NCBI GenBank assembly: GCA_945905295.1
Contig: CAMDPX010000042.1
Coordinates: 1 to 40,818, forward strand
DNA length: 40,818 nucleotides
Reading direction: 5' to 3'
Source: Planctomyces sp. SH-PL62
GTDB lineage: Bacteria > Planctomycetota > Planctomycetia > Planctomycetales > Planctomycetaceae
Position numbers and translations under genes: made by a program. How positions within the stretch are numbered: the stretch's first letter is position 1; each line of letters starts with the position of its first letter. The notes below the pieces were generated by a model. It saw nothing but the letters and a program-made list of their open reading frames with translations. It made no database searches and was not told the origin of the DNA. Positions 1 to 8,154 of the stretch are shown here, piece after piece.

Positions 1-37
1 GCGCCTCTGCGTGAACCCTGTGCACACGCAGAGGCGC
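1..37. repeat. 13-bp perfect inverted repeat at window edge
   Basis: The 13-base arms at 1-13 and 25-37 are perfectly complementary around an 11-base loop. The element lies about 45 bases beyond the feoB stop codon, so it could end feoB transcription, but no T-run follows. It may equally be one of the hairpin repeats found in most gaps of this window. The window edge cuts off its context. Confidence 0.6.
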
Positions 38-80
38 AAAGCTCGCAGAGAATAGCGGTGCTGACACACCGCACTCCCAT

Positions 81-2402
81 TCAGAAGCGAATCGCAACTT
101 GATACGTCACCAGCGCCGCGAAGTACGCTAGCAATGTCATGTAGGTAAACGTCACGATCGGCCAGCGCCAAGAGTTTGTTTCGCGGCGAATCGTCATCAG
201 CGTCGCGGCACATTGAGCACACAGCGAGAAAAACACCATGATCGACAACGCCACCGGCACGCCGTAGACCGGCCGGCCGTCGGGCCACTTGGCCTCGCGA
301 ATCGCCGACCACAGTTGCTGGTTGCTCTCGTCCACATCCTGGCCGAGTCCGTAGATGATCCCCAGATTCGTCACGACCAACTCACGAGCCGGGAACGACA
401 GCAGTGTGCCGACTCCGATCTTCCAATCCCAGCCGAGCGGCTTAACGACCGGCTCGATGAGATGGCCGAGCCAGCCGAGGAAGCTTTGCTCAACGAGCGA
501 AGCTCGCAAGCGGTTCACTTCCGCGCGAGCGTCGTCGAGCGACTTCAGCTCCGCGTTGAGGTCAGCGAGTCCTCCTTCGATGGTGGACAGCTTCTGTTGA
601 AACTCGCTCCGCTCTGATTCTTTGGCCGGCGGATGAACCGCCATCCGCTCGTTGAGCTTGCCGAGCGACTCTTCAAGCATCGCGCGATGCTTCAGCGGAT
701 CAGCCTGCGCGGCTTCCGTCTGTTCGACGAAGCGTTGCTGCTCGAACTCCTGCGAGTGATCTCCCGGAAAGTAACTTCCCGCCCAGACGACAATCGCTGC
801 TGCGAAGATCAACGTCCCTGCGCGAGTCACAAACGCCATCATCCGGTCCCACACGCGGCTGGCGACGATCCACGGCGACGGCCATTTGTAGGCCGGCAAC
901 TCCATGACGAACGGCGGTGTCTCGCCGTGAAAGATCGTCTTCCGCAGCACCGCTGCCACCAGCGCCGCGGCGACAATCCCCAGCGCGTACATCGAGAACA
1001 ACGTTAGCCCTTGCCGAGCACCTCGCAGTCCCAGCAACGGTTCGTCCGATACGAACAGCGAGATGAACAACGTGTAGACCGGCAACCGCGCCGAGCAACT
1101 CATCAGCGGAGCGACCAGAATCGTTGCCAGCCGAGCGTTTCGATCTTCGATGACGCGCGTGGCCATGATGCCGGGAATCGCACAGGCGTGTGAGGTCATC
1201 AGCGGCACGAACGATTTGCCGTTGAGGCCGAACTTCGACATCACCTTGTCCATCAAGAACGCAGCGCGGGCGAGATAACCACAGTCCTCCAAGAGCGCGA
1301 TGAAAAAGAACAACATCCCGATCTGCGGCAGGAAGACCAACACGCCACCGACGCCGGCGACGACTCCGTCGGTGAGCAAACTCCGAAACGTCCCTGGCGA
1401 AATGAGCGACGCGATTAAGTCCGAAACGGCCGATTGCCCCGCTCCGCACAAATCCATCAGCGGCTTGGCCCACGAAAAGATTGCTTGAAAGACGACAACC
1501 ATCAGCACCGCGAAGATCAGCAGACCGGCAAAACGATGCGTCAGCACGCGATCCACTCGATCGCTGAATGTTTCGGCTCGCGCGACTGGCACCGTCGCGA
1601 CATCGGCCAGCGTTTGCTTCGCCCAGGCGTACCGAGCCTTCGCCTCGATGGCCGGAACTCGACAGCCCGCCTCTTTCAACCGCGCACGCGACTCGATCAA
1701 CGCGGTCTTCCAGCGTTCGGCCACGGCATGGCCGGCCAGCCATTCGGTTTCGAGATACCCGCCGACATCCAGCAACGCGCGCTCCACTAAAAAACTGGGA
1801 GCGTCTGAGCGGCCCAACTCGGCGAGCTTCGTCGCGAGTTGATGGCACTCGGCATAAAAGGACTCGGGAAACGGATGCGGGCGCGGACCGGGACCGTTCG
1901 GCACAGCGGCGGCGATCGCCGCGTTGAGGGCGTCTAAACCTTCCTTGCGGTGCGCCGAAGTGGCCACCACTTGAACGCCGAGTTTTTTGGCGAGTGCCGG
2001 GATGTCGATCCGCGCTCCGCGCGATGTCGCCACATCGAACATGTTGAGCACGATCACCGTCGGCAGCCCCAGGTCGAGCACTTGGCAGGCGAGATAAAAA
2101 TTCCGCTCCAAGTTCGAGGCGTCGAGGATGCAGACCACCGCATCCACCTTGCCGATATCGGTCTGCCGGCCGAGAAGCACGTTGACCGAAACCATCTCGT
2201 CCAGCGACCGGGGCGAAAGACTGTAAGTCCCCGGCAAGTCCACGAGTTCGATTGGCTCGGCGGTCCCTTTGATCCGGCCGATCTTTTTCTCGACCGTCAC
2301 TCCCGGAAAGTTGCCGACTCGCGCCTGCAAGCCGGTCAGCGCGTTGAACAGCGTGCTCTTGCCAGTATTCGGGTTGCCAATAATCGCGACGGTGAGCGGC
2401 AT
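81..2402 (-). CDS. feoB: Ferrous iron transporter FeoB
   Basis: GTP-dependent inner-membrane permease for Fe(II) uptake, 773 aa, the usual FeoB length. The N-terminal G domain is complete: G1 is GNPNTGKST (residues 9-17), G2 includes T36, G3 is DLPG (55-58), G4 is NMFD (120-123) and G5 is near SAHR (about 149). The hydrophobic Gate/core domains follow, with the conserved cysteine stretches SHACAIPGIM and SCSARLPVY. Residues about 545-640 form a charged, heptad-like insertion, predicted to be coiled coil, between membrane segments; classical enterobacterial FeoB lacks it. The gene is last in a minus-strand operon, 30 bases after the first feoA. No iron-box operator could be identified. Confidence 0.97.
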   Translation of the reverse strand: MPLTVAIIGNPNTGKSTLFNALTGLQARVGNFPGVTVEKKIGRIKGTAEPIELVDLPGTYSLSPRSLDEMVSVNVLLGRQTDIGKVDAVVCILDASNLERNFYLACQVLDLGLPTVIVLNMFDVATSRGARIDIPALAKKLGVQVVATSAHRKEGLDALNAAIAAAVPNGPGPRPHPFPESFYAECHQLATKLAELGRSDAPSFLVERALLDVGGYLETEWLAGHAVAERWKTALIESRARLKEAGCRVPAIEAKARYAWAKQTLADVATVPVARAETFSDRVDRVLTHRFAGLLIFAVLMVVVFQAIFSWAKPLMDLCGAGQSAVSDLIASLISPGTFRSLLTDGVVAGVGGVLVFLPQIGMLFFFIALLEDCGYLARAAFLMDKVMSKFGLNGKSFVPLMTSHACAIPGIMATRVIEDRNARLATILVAPLMSCSARLPVYTLFISLFVSDEPLLGLRGARQGLTLFSMYALGIVAAALVAAVLRKTIFHGETPPFVMELPAYKWPSPWIVASRVWDRMMAFVTRAGTLIFAAAIVVWAGSYFPGDHSQEFEQQRFVEQTEAAQADPLKHRAMLEESLGKLNERMAVHPPAKESERSEFQQKLSTIEGGLADLNAELKSLDDARAEVNRLRASLVEQSFLGWLGHLIEPVVKPLGWDWKIGVGTLLSFPARELVVTNLGIIYGLGQDVDESNQQLWSAIREAKWPDGRPVYGVPVALSIMVFFSLCAQCAATLMTIRRETNSWRWPIVTFTYMTLLAYFAALVTYQVAIRF

Positions 2403-2432
2403 GGAGGCGGGATTCGGAAAGGGAAGGCGGGA

Positions 2433-2660
2433 TTAGAAACGGATCAGCACGCGGCGGGCTTCGACAATGCGGAGGGAGAGACGGTAGCCTCGGACTTCAA
2501 ATTCCAGCGGATCGCCCAGCGGGGCGGCACCGAGGAATCGGATCAACTCGCCGTCGGTCAGCCCCATCTCCAGCAATCGGACGGCGACGGCGTCGTCCCC
2601 TTCGACATCAAGGATCGTCGCGGCTTGGCCTTCGGGGAGTTGGTCGAGAGTCTGAGGCAA
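2433..2660 (-). CDS. feoA: FeoA-domain protein (copy adjacent to feoB)
   Basis: Small cytosolic SH3-like protein (75 aa) of the FeoA family, which binds or modulates FeoB. The family signature is present: an N-terminal LDQLPEGQAATI strand, RLLEMGLTDGELI in the middle and GDPLEFEVRGYRLSLR at the C-terminal strand. The start appears to be TTG, preceded at a long spacing by an AGAAGG-like sequence. The nearest upstream ATG (at 2680) is out of frame. Feo operons often carry two FeoA domains, and the other copy lies 90 bases upstream. Confidence 0.93.
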   Translation of the reverse strand: MPQTLDQLPEGQAATILDVEGDDAVAVRLLEMGLTDGELIRFLGAAPLGDPLEFEVRGYRLSLRIVEARRVLIRF

Positions 2661-2681
2661 CGGAGAACACCTTCTGTCATC

Positions 2682-2746
2682 AGCCGGAACGCGCTAGCGT
2701 CCGGTTCGCGAATTCATTGAGAACCGGACGCTAGCGCGTTCCGGCT
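2682..2746. repeat. Inverted 25-bp palindromic pair with CGCTAGCG core
   Basis: Arms at 2682-2706 and 2722-2746 are exact reverse complements. Each also folds on itself around a GCTA centre. The element fills the spacer between the two feoA genes. A diverged copy sits inside the coding sequence of the sigma-kinase fusion (26493-26553), so this is a dispersed family rather than an feo-specific attenuator. Confidence 0.85.
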
Positions 2747-2750
2747 CAGG

Positions 2751-2987
2751 TTACGGGATGACGGACAAGGCCACCAAAATCTCGGCCTCGTCGTCCATTC
2801 GCAAGCTGAGACGATGATCCCCCACGGCAACAATGCAGGGCCTGCCTGGTTGGACCATCATGACCCGAACTTGCTCTCGAAGTCCCATCTCGGCCAGCCG
2901 ATGAACGACGTCCGGCAAGCCGTCCACCTGGACCACATGGCCGACTTCGCCAGCCGCCATCAGTTCCAACGGGACGATGTTTTCCAA
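2751..2987 (-). CDS. feoA: FeoA-domain protein (promoter-proximal copy)
   Basis: A second FeoA-family protein of 78 aa and the first gene of the feo operon. It shows the pattern PLELMAAGEVGHVVQV, then HRLAEMGLREQVRVMM, then the closing GDHRLSLRMDDEAEILV. It begins with TTG, preceded by GGAG seven bases upstream. It is only moderately similar to the other copy, so the pair looks like an old duplication with divided roles, not a recent one. Both copies appear to use TTG starts, which could lower their translation relative to feoB; that is inference. Confidence 0.92.
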   Translation of the reverse strand: MENIVPLELMAAGEVGHVVQVDGLPDVVHRLAEMGLREQVRVMMVQPGRPCIVAVGDHRLSLRMDDEAEILVALSVIP

Positions 2988-3004
2988 AGGAAAGCTCCAA
3001 CGTC

Positions 3005-3055
3005 GATCAGGCGACTCGCCTGATCATCAGATGGCAGGCGGGCCGCCTGCCCTAC
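3005..3055. repeat. Two adjacent CAGGCG-type hairpins, one with GTAG foot
   Basis: The first hairpin is GATCAGGCG, loop ACT, CGCCTGATC (3005-3025). The second is GGCAGGCGG paired with CCGCCTGCC (3033-3051), followed by CTAC, so it starts with GTAG on the minus strand. Both share the inner CAGGCG/CGCCTG stem with the hairpin at 12417-12442 but differ outside it. They lie between feoA and the glycosyltransferase. Confidence 0.75.
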
Positions 3056-3079
3056 GAAACGGAGCGGGATTCTAGGCCC

Positions 3080-3775
3080 TCAACTCCGCGGAACAACCGA
3101 GTTCGGCGAGTAATACTCCGCCAGTCGATCGGGCGAAATCCCCAGCTTGAGCCCCGCCAACAGCGTCCAATTGCGAAGCGTTTGCCGAACAACTCCGTGT
3201 TTCAGCCACCGCCGGGGATCGACGTGGATCGGGCCGGGAAGGAGTTCAATTCGCCAGCGGCGGCGGCAGAATTCCCGCATCAGCAGCACATCTTCCATCA
3301 GCCGGACCTCGGCAAATCCACCCACGGCTTCGAAGGCGGATCGTCGGACAAAGATCCCCTGATCGCCGTACGCCATGTGTCGCCAGCGGACGCGAGCCGC
3401 ATTACCACGTTCGAGCCAGCGGAAGATCGGTCGATCGTGGTCGATCCGTTGGCGGAAGGCTCCACCGATGACTTGATCGTCGCGAAAGACGGTTTCGAGC
3501 TGCTCGACCGCCTGCGGTTCCAGCCAGCAATCGGCGTGGAGGAACAGCAAAACGTCACCGGTCGCCCCTCGTGCTCCGGCATTGAGTTGCTGGCCTCGGC
3601 CACGCTCCGAAGACACAACGACGGCTCCTGCCAAGCGAGCGAGCTCTCCGGTTCTGTCCTGACTCTGGCCATCGGCCACGACGACTTCGATCGGACGTAA
3701 CTCCAACGCACGTAGGACCGTGTGCTCAATTCCAGAAGCCTCGTTGAGCGTCGGGATCACGATCGACAGCCGCAT
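3080..3775 (-). CDS. TIGR04283-type family 2 glycosyltransferase
   Basis: GT-A-fold glycosyltransferase of 231 aa from the chosen start. The open frame extends 18 codons further upstream, but MRLSIVIPTLNEA is the classical family start. Visible features are the nucleotide-sugar-binding VVADGQSQDRT, the family signature RGRGQQLNAGA, the metal-binding region LFLHADCWL, and YGDQGIFVRR plus EDVLLMREF in the acceptor half. TIGR04283 proteins often accompany carotenoid or hopanoid-type pathways, and a CrtI/RetSat-like oxidoreductase lies close by on the other strand. The acceptor is unknown. Confidence 0.88.
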   Translation of the reverse strand: MRLSIVIPTLNEASGIEHTVLRALELRPIEVVVADGQSQDRTGELARLAGAVVVSSERGRGQQLNAGARGATGDVLLFLHADCWLEPQAVEQLETVFRDDQVIGGAFRQRIDHDRPIFRWLERGNAARVRWRHMAYGDQGIFVRRSAFEAVGGFAEVRLMEDVLLMREFCRRRWRIELLPGPIHVDPRRWLKHGVVRQTLRNWTLLAGLKLGISPDRLAEYYSPNSVVPRS

Positions 3776-3904
3776 GTTCAGCCTTCCGATTTTGCTCAAG
3801 TTGCTTGAAGTGACGGCGGGCGTCCGCAACGATCCGCCCCTTCGCAGGAGTGGGTCATCGTCAAAGTCTGCGCAATTTACGTGGTTTGCATGGAGTGTTG
3901 TGTT

Positions 3905-4357
3905 ATGAGTCTGATTCGGAAGTCACTGGTCCTTGCCTTGACCCTCGCTGTCACAGGAGTCGCCGTCACGGGAACTCGATCCGCCGAGATGGCGGAGCGG
4001 GTGGAGAAGAATTCGAAAAACCTCGATTGGTTGGTCGAGCACCCGACCATCCAAAAACTGCTGGAACTGCACAATCAGGAACGGGCACGAGTCGGCTTGT
4101 CCCCCTCGAAGCTCAACCCGGAAATGTGCCTCGCTGCCCAAAAGCATGCCGTCTGGATGGCCGAGACCGGATGGTTTTCGCACAGCGGCCTGCCGTACCG
4201 CGAGAACATTTTCATGGGAGTCACCACCCCCGAAGCCGCCACCAATGGCTGGATCTGGTCGCCGGCTCACCACGCCAACATGCTGAGCGGTACCGAGGTT
4301 GGTTTCGGCTACATGGTCCTCAACGGCCGTTACTGTTGGTGCTCGGTCATGCAATAG
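3905..4357 (+). CDS. Secreted CAP (SCP/PR1-like) domain protein
   Basis: 150 aa with an N-terminal hydrophobic signal (about residues 8-22) and then a short CAP domain. Family marks are LLELHNQERARVGLSP, the histidine/glutamate pair in FSHSGLPYREN (H93, E100), the SPAHHANML motif (H122/H123) and the closing VGFGYMVLNGRYCWCSVM. CAP proteins are extracytoplasmic; bacterial members have no agreed activity. The start at 3905 is preferred over 3881 because GGAG lies nine bases upstream and the signal peptide then begins cleanly with MSLIRK. A hairpin follows at 4380. Confidence 0.88.
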   Translation: MSLIRKSLVLALTLAVTGVAVTGTRSAEMAERVEKNSKNLDWLVEHPTIQKLLELHNQERARVGLSPSKLNPEMCLAAQKHAVWMAETGWFSHSGLPYRENIFMGVTTPEAATNGWIWSPAHHANMLSGTEVGFGYMVLNGRYCWCSVMQ

Positions 4358-4379
4358 TCTTCGTCAACGTGGCGGACTC

Positions 4380-4405
4380 TGCCAGCGTCCAAGCCGACGC
4401 TGGCA
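4380..4405. terminator. Hairpin downstream of CAP gene
   Basis: A 10-bp perfect stem (TGCCAGCGTC at 4380-4389, GACGCTGGCA at 4396-4405) with a 6-base loop starts 23 bases after the CAP stop codon. There is no clear T-run, so it may be a repeat-type hairpin rather than a true intrinsic terminator. Confidence 0.45.
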
Positions 4406-4440
4406 GCATCTGCCACAAACCTTAAACTGCCGCCCCTGAT

Positions 4441-4463
4441 GCAGCCCGGCTCAACCGGGCTGC
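4441..4463. repeat. GCAGCCCGG hairpin before the oxidoreductase
   Basis: Perfect 9-bp stem (4441-4449 with 4455-4463) and a CTCAA loop, ending 33 bases before the ATG at 4496. It could affect translation of the following gene or simply be one more dispersed hairpin. Confidence 0.55.
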
Positions 4464-4495
4464 GTTTGTTTCCAAGGTGGGCGGCGAGCAGAACA

Positions 4496-5923
4496 ATGGC
4501 CAAGGATTTCCTCAAAGACACGCGAGACCACTATGACGTCATCGTCATCGGCAGCGGCTTGGCGGGGCTGACCTCCGCCAACATCCTGGCTCGCGCCGGT
4601 TACTCCGTGCTGCTGCTGGAGCATCACTACCAGCTCGGCGGCATGGCCACCTGGTTCAAGCGGGCTGGCGGGCACATCTTCGATATCTCTCTGCACGGGT
4701 TTCCGATCGGCATGATCAAGTCGTGCCGCAAGTATTGGACGCAGGAGATCGCCGACAGCATCGTGCAGCTCAAGGGGATTCGTTTTGAGAACCCCCAGTT
4801 CTCGCTGACGACGACCTTCAACCGCGAAGACTTCACGAAACTGCTGATCGAAAAGTTCAATGTTCCCGGCGAGACCGTCCAAAAATTCTTTGACACCGCG
4901 CGGGGAATGAATCACTTCGATGCCGAATCCAAAACGACTCGGCAACTGTTTGAGGAATTCTTCCCCGGCCGCAGCGACGTCATTCGGCTGTTGATGGAGC
5001 CGATCACTTACGCCAACGGCAGCACGCTGGAAGACCCGGCCGTCTCCTACGGCATCGTCTTTTCCAACTTCATGAGCAAGGGTGTCTTCACCTTCGAGGG
5101 AGGCACCGACAAACTCGTGAATCAGATGAAGGACGAATTGGAAAAGAACGGCGTCGACATTCGCATTCGCTCGCTGGTCGAGAAGATCGAAGTCGATGAA
5201 CAGCGCCGCGTGACCGGAGTGGTCGTCAACGGCAAGCGAATCGGCTGCCGCTGCGTCGTGTCGAACTCGAACATCAAGTCCACAATCTTGCAGCTTGTCG
5301 GCGAGCAGTATTTCGATCCCGCTTTCGTCGAAGAAGCCAAGGCCGTGCGGCTCAACAACAGCAGTTGTCAGGTCTATATCGCGCTCAAGCCGGGGGTCGG
5401 CTTCGACTACTGCGGTGATTTGCTGTTTCATTCCGAGCACCAAGGCTTCGACATCGAAGCGATGCTCAGCAAGAAGGTCAGCAGCCGTACGTTCTCGTTC
5501 TATTACCCGTCCACTCGTCCGGGCTGCGACCGTTACGTCGTGGTCTCATCCACGAACGCGAACTTCAAAGACTGGGCGGACCTCCCGGAAACGGAGTACG
5601 AAGCAGCCAAGAAAGAGCTCTGCGAGACAACGCTCGATTGCCTCGAACAATACGTCCCCGGCATCCGCGACAAGGTCGACCACTACGAAGCCTCAACGCC
5701 ACGGACCTTCGAGCATTACACCCGACACTGGAACGGAGCCGCCTTCGGCACGAAGTGGGAGGGCCTGAAGGTCAGCAAAGAATTGCCGCAGCAAATCGCC
5801 GGGCTGTTTCATGCCGGCAGCGTCGGCATCATCATGTCCGGCTGGCTGGGAGCCGTGAATTACGGAGTGATTGTCTCCAACGATGTCGATAAATTCCTGA
5901 CATCGGCTTCGGCGGCAACCTGA
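4496..5923 (+). CDS. FAD-dependent oxidoreductase, phytoene desaturase/retinol saturase-like
   Basis: 475-aa NAD(P)/FAD-dependent oxidoreductase. The dinucleotide-binding fold opens the protein: [23 protein letters not shown], followed by [16 protein letters not shown] second conserved block, [35 protein letters not shown], is typical of the CrtI/CrtN/RetSat superfamily. The C-terminal [21 protein letters not shown] is the FAD-contacting end. The chosen start MAKDFL removes 19 upstream codons that run through a hairpin. The likely substrate is a polyene or isoprenoid, but the sequence alone does not separate a desaturase from a saturase. Confidence 0.85.
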   Translation: MAKDFLKDTRDHYDVIVIGSGLAGLTSANILARAGYSVLLLEHHYQLGGMATWFKRAGGHIFDISLHGFPIGMIKSCRKYWTQEIADSIVQLKGIRFENPQFSLTTTFNREDFTKLLIEKFNVPGETVQKFFDTARGMNHFDAESKTTRQLFEEFFPGRSDVIRLLMEPITYANGSTLEDPAVSYGIVFSNFMSKGVFTFEGGTDKLVNQMKDELEKNGVDIRIRSLVEKIEVDEQRRVTGVVVNGKRIGCRCVVSNSNIKSTILQLVGEQYFDPAFVEEAKAVRLNNSSCQVYIALKPGVGFDYCGDLLFHSEHQGFDIEAMLSKKVSSRTFSFYYPSTRPGCDRYVVVSSTNANFKDWADLPETEYEAAKKELCETTLDCLEQYVPGIRDKVDHYEASTPRTFEHYTRHWNGAAFGTKWEGLKVSKELPQQIAGLFHAGSVGIIMSGWLGAVNYGVIVSNDVDKFLTSASAAT

Positions 5924-5977
5924 TCCTTGGCGGGATCGGAAGGTTCCTGCGGCTGCCCGGCTCGCAAGGAGTTGTTT

Positions 5978-6235
5978 ATGCCTGTCACGCTGGATGAGTT
6001 AAATCGGTTCCACGGATTTGCCGTCGAGAAGATCGACGCGGGCGAGAATGATTGGACCCTTTACGACCTTCTGGAGCAGTGGGAGATTCAGAATCCCGAT
6101 CCGGCTCGCGTACAGGCGGATGTGCTGGCAGTGAAGGCCGCGTTAAAGGATCTGGAAATTGGTGATCGGGGGATGCCGTTTGAGGACCACTTGGGGGCAT
6201 TGGCGGTCCAGTTCGGTCTGGAATCGGTTCCATGA
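5978..6235 (+). CDS. Putative antitoxin of a RelE/ParE-type pair
   Basis: An acidic 85-aa protein beginning MPVTLDELNRFHGF. I do not recognise its family. The call rests on position: its TGA stop overlaps the ATG of the RelE/ParE-like toxin by four bases (ATGA), the usual layout of type II systems with antitoxin first. An AAGGAG sequence lies about seven bases before the chosen start; the frame is open 17 codons further upstream. No ribbon-helix-helix or HTH motif is obvious, so DNA binding cannot be claimed. Confidence 0.6.
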   Translation: MPVTLDELNRFHGFAVEKIDAGENDWTLYDLLEQWEIQNPDPARVQADVLAVKAALKDLEIGDRGMPFEDHLGALAVQFGLESVP

Positions 6236-6561
6236 TTTTTCGCATCCGCACGCTGTCTCGCGCGCACCGCGATGTGACGGCGATCCTGAATTGGATGGCT
6301 CGCGAACGAGGTTCCGCAGCGGGCGCGTCCAATCGGTTGAAAGCTTATGCGACCGCCGCCCGAAAGGTCGCACAGTCTCCCGACAGTTACGGTTTGGCTC
6401 CGGAAGACGTCGGCGGTGAGCGGCCGGTGCGACAATTCCTCTTCAAGACTCGTCGTGGGAATGTCTATCGCGGCCTGTTTACCATCGACGCCGACGAGGT
6501 TCTGATTCTTCGAGTTCGCGGAGCCGGGCAGCCTCCGCTCGAACCCGACGAACTGAGATAG
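6232..6561 (+). CDS. RelE/ParE-family toxin-like protein
   Basis: A 109-aa basic protein with the RelE/ParE arrangement: an N-terminal strand (IFRIRTLSRAHRD), the helical region VTAILNWMARERGSAAGASNRLKAYATAARKVA, then PVRQFLFKTRRGNVYRGLFTIDADEVLILRVRGAGQ. The last block, with its Arg-rich strands, is where family active or contact residues sit. Such proteins cut mRNA at the ribosome or inhibit gyrase, depending on subfamily; which applies here is not visible. Co-directional and coupled with the upstream antitoxin-like gene. Confidence 0.75.
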   Translation: MIFRIRTLSRAHRDVTAILNWMARERGSAAGASNRLKAYATAARKVAQSPDSYGLAPEDVGGERPVRQFLFKTRRGNVYRGLFTIDADEVLILRVRGAGQPPLEPDELR

Positions 6562-6570
6562 CGGCCGAAT

Positions 6571-6638
6571 GCCGATGGCCGTGAGCAAGAAGCCGTTATC
6601 CTTTTTCGTGGGTAAAAAACGGTCTCACGGTTGTCGGC
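6571..6638. repeat. GCCGATGGCCG-family imperfect palindrome
   Basis: Arms GCCGATGGCCGTGAG (6571-6585) and 6624-6638 pair with three mismatches. An inner stem of AAAAAACGG-type sequence is also present. The same GCCGATGGCCG block recurs in the palindrome at 37229-37310. It separates the toxin gene from the DUF1800 gene. Confidence 0.6.
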
Positions 6639-6699
6639 GAACGGCTGAAACCGATCCGCGAATTGTTCGGTATGGCTCGCATTCTCCGGAGTCAGATTC

Positions 6700-8010
6700 A
6701 TGGCAAACGAACCCAGCGAGTTGATGCAGCAGACCGAGGTCGCTTGGACGCGGCGTGAGGCGACTCACCTGCTTTGGAGAACAGGTTTCGGGGCTTCGGC
6801 CGAGGAAATCGAACGAGCTACGAAAAACGGCCTGGACCGTACATTGCTCCTGCTGCTGACTCCGATGCAACCCACGGAGGAGTTCATCAAGGCCGATCGG
6901 TTGCTGGAGCAGGCGGCGTTTGACAGTGGAAACATCGCGGACCTGAAGACGTGGTGGCTGTACCGCATGGATTCCTCACCGAATCCACTGATCGAGAAGC
7001 TGACGCTGCTGTGGCACAACCATTTCGCGACCTCGAATGCGAAGGTCGATTCCGTTCCTTTGATGGCCGCACAGAACAACCTGTTGCGGCGCGAATCGCT
7101 CGGTAGCTTTCGCCGAGTGTTGCACGGCATCGCCAAGGATGTGGCAATGCTCGTGTGGCTCGACAGCAACTCGAACCGCAAGCGGCACCCGAACGAGAAC
7201 TTCGCACGCGAGGTGATGGAACTTTTCAGCCTCGGCGTCGGGAATTATTCGGAGCAAGACATCCAGGAGGCCGCGCGAGCCTTCACCGGTTGGCACGTCC
7301 GCAACGGCGAGTTCTGGTTCAACCAGATTCAGCACGACACCGGGGAGAAAGTCATCTTCACAAAGCGTGGCAACTTCGACGGCGGCGACGTCGTCGAGTT
7401 GTGTCTCGAACATCCCGCCTGCCCGCGCTTCCTGGCGTTCAAGCTGCTGCGGCAGTTCGTTGAGCCGTCGCCGTCGAAGGATCACATCGACGCGCTGGCC
7501 GCTCGTATCCGGCAGCACAACTTTGAGTGGTTGCCGATCCTGCGCGAACTGTTCTCATCGCGACTGTTTTTCAGCGAGCCAGTTCGGCAGTCGATTATTA
7601 AGTCGCCGATCGAATTGCTGCTCGGCGCGGTGCGACAATTGAAGGCCAAGCCGAATCTGCAAAGCCTCGCGCGGTTGTCTGCGGAACTCGGCCAGGACAT
7701 CTTCGAGCCACCAACGGTCAAAGGATGGGACGGCGGCCGGCTGTGGATCAGCTCGACGACGTTGATTCAGCGAGCCAACTTTGCGACCGCGCTGTTGAAG
7801 TCGAATCAACTCGGTTCGATTTCGTTCGCGGGCTTGCGAGTCGAAGATGAGGTGAACTATTTCGTTGAATTGTTGCTGGCTCGCGACGTTGGCCCGGAAG
7901 CCGTCGCCGAGTTGCGGCAGTTCGCGAAGAATCAAACCGGTGATGCAGAGACCCGACTCCGGTCGCTGGCCCAGTTCGTGATGCAGATGTCGGAGTATCA
8001 ACTCACATGA
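6700..8010 (+). CDS. DUF1800 family protein
   Basis: A 436-aa member of DUF1800, a planctomycete-rich family of unknown function nearly always paired with DUF1501. Family motifs: AWTRREATHLLWRTGFG near the start, LWHNHFATSNAKV, the long conserved block HPNENFAREVMELFSLGVGNYSE, the EAARAFTGWHV motif, and a C-terminal region with FEPPTVKGWDGGRLWISSTT. No signal peptide is visible. GGAG lies nine bases before the ATG. The DUF1501 partner starts 145 bases downstream, with a palindrome between them. Confidence 0.93.
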   Translation: MANEPSELMQQTEVAWTRREATHLLWRTGFGASAEEIERATKNGLDRTLLLLLTPMQPTEEFIKADRLLEQAAFDSGNIADLKTWWLYRMDSSPNPLIEKLTLLWHNHFATSNAKVDSVPLMAAQNNLLRRESLGSFRRVLHGIAKDVAMLVWLDSNSNRKRHPNENFAREVMELFSLGVGNYSEQDIQEAARAFTGWHVRNGEFWFNQIQHDTGEKVIFTKRGNFDGGDVVELCLEHPACPRFLAFKLLRQFVEPSPSKDHIDALAARIRQHNFEWLPILRELFSSRLFFSEPVRQSIIKSPIELLLGAVRQLKAKPNLQSLARLSAELGQDIFEPPTVKGWDGGRLWISSTTLIQRANFATALLKSNQLGSISFAGLRVEDEVNYFVELLLARDVGPEAVAELRQFAKNQTGDAETRLRSLAQFVMQMSEYQLT

Positions 8011-8015
8011 CCCTC

Positions 8016-8143
8016 ACCCCACCGGGCTTGCCCCGGTGGCTCGTTGGCTTCTGCACTACGTCCGTCGCTGTCACCTTGAAACCCAGCGTGAAACGTAGTG
8101 CAAAAGCCCGCGAGCCACCGACGCAAGGTCGGTGGGGGGAAAG
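8016..8143. repeat. Inverted pair of CTTGC-loop palindromes
   Basis: Two related elements face each other. Each reads GTAGTGCA, then AAGCC, then a hairpin whose stem differs between copies: CCACCGG/CCGGTGG in one and CCACCGA/TCGGTGG in the other, around a shared CTTGC (GCAAG) centre. The stem changes compensate each other, so structure rather than sequence is kept. The pair fills most of the DUF1800-DUF1501 gap. Confidence 0.75.
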
Positions 8144-8154
8144 CAGATTTCGCC

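Noticed and set aside
700-1848. 382-codon minus-strand frame inside feoB
   Set aside because: Arg/Gly/Ser-rich shadow in another frame of an intact feoB.
2661-2750. Riboswitch or iron-responsive attenuator between the feoA genes
   Set aside because: The hairpin there belongs to a dispersed repeat that also lies inside the sigma-kinase coding sequence, so a specific iron-sensing role is unsupported.
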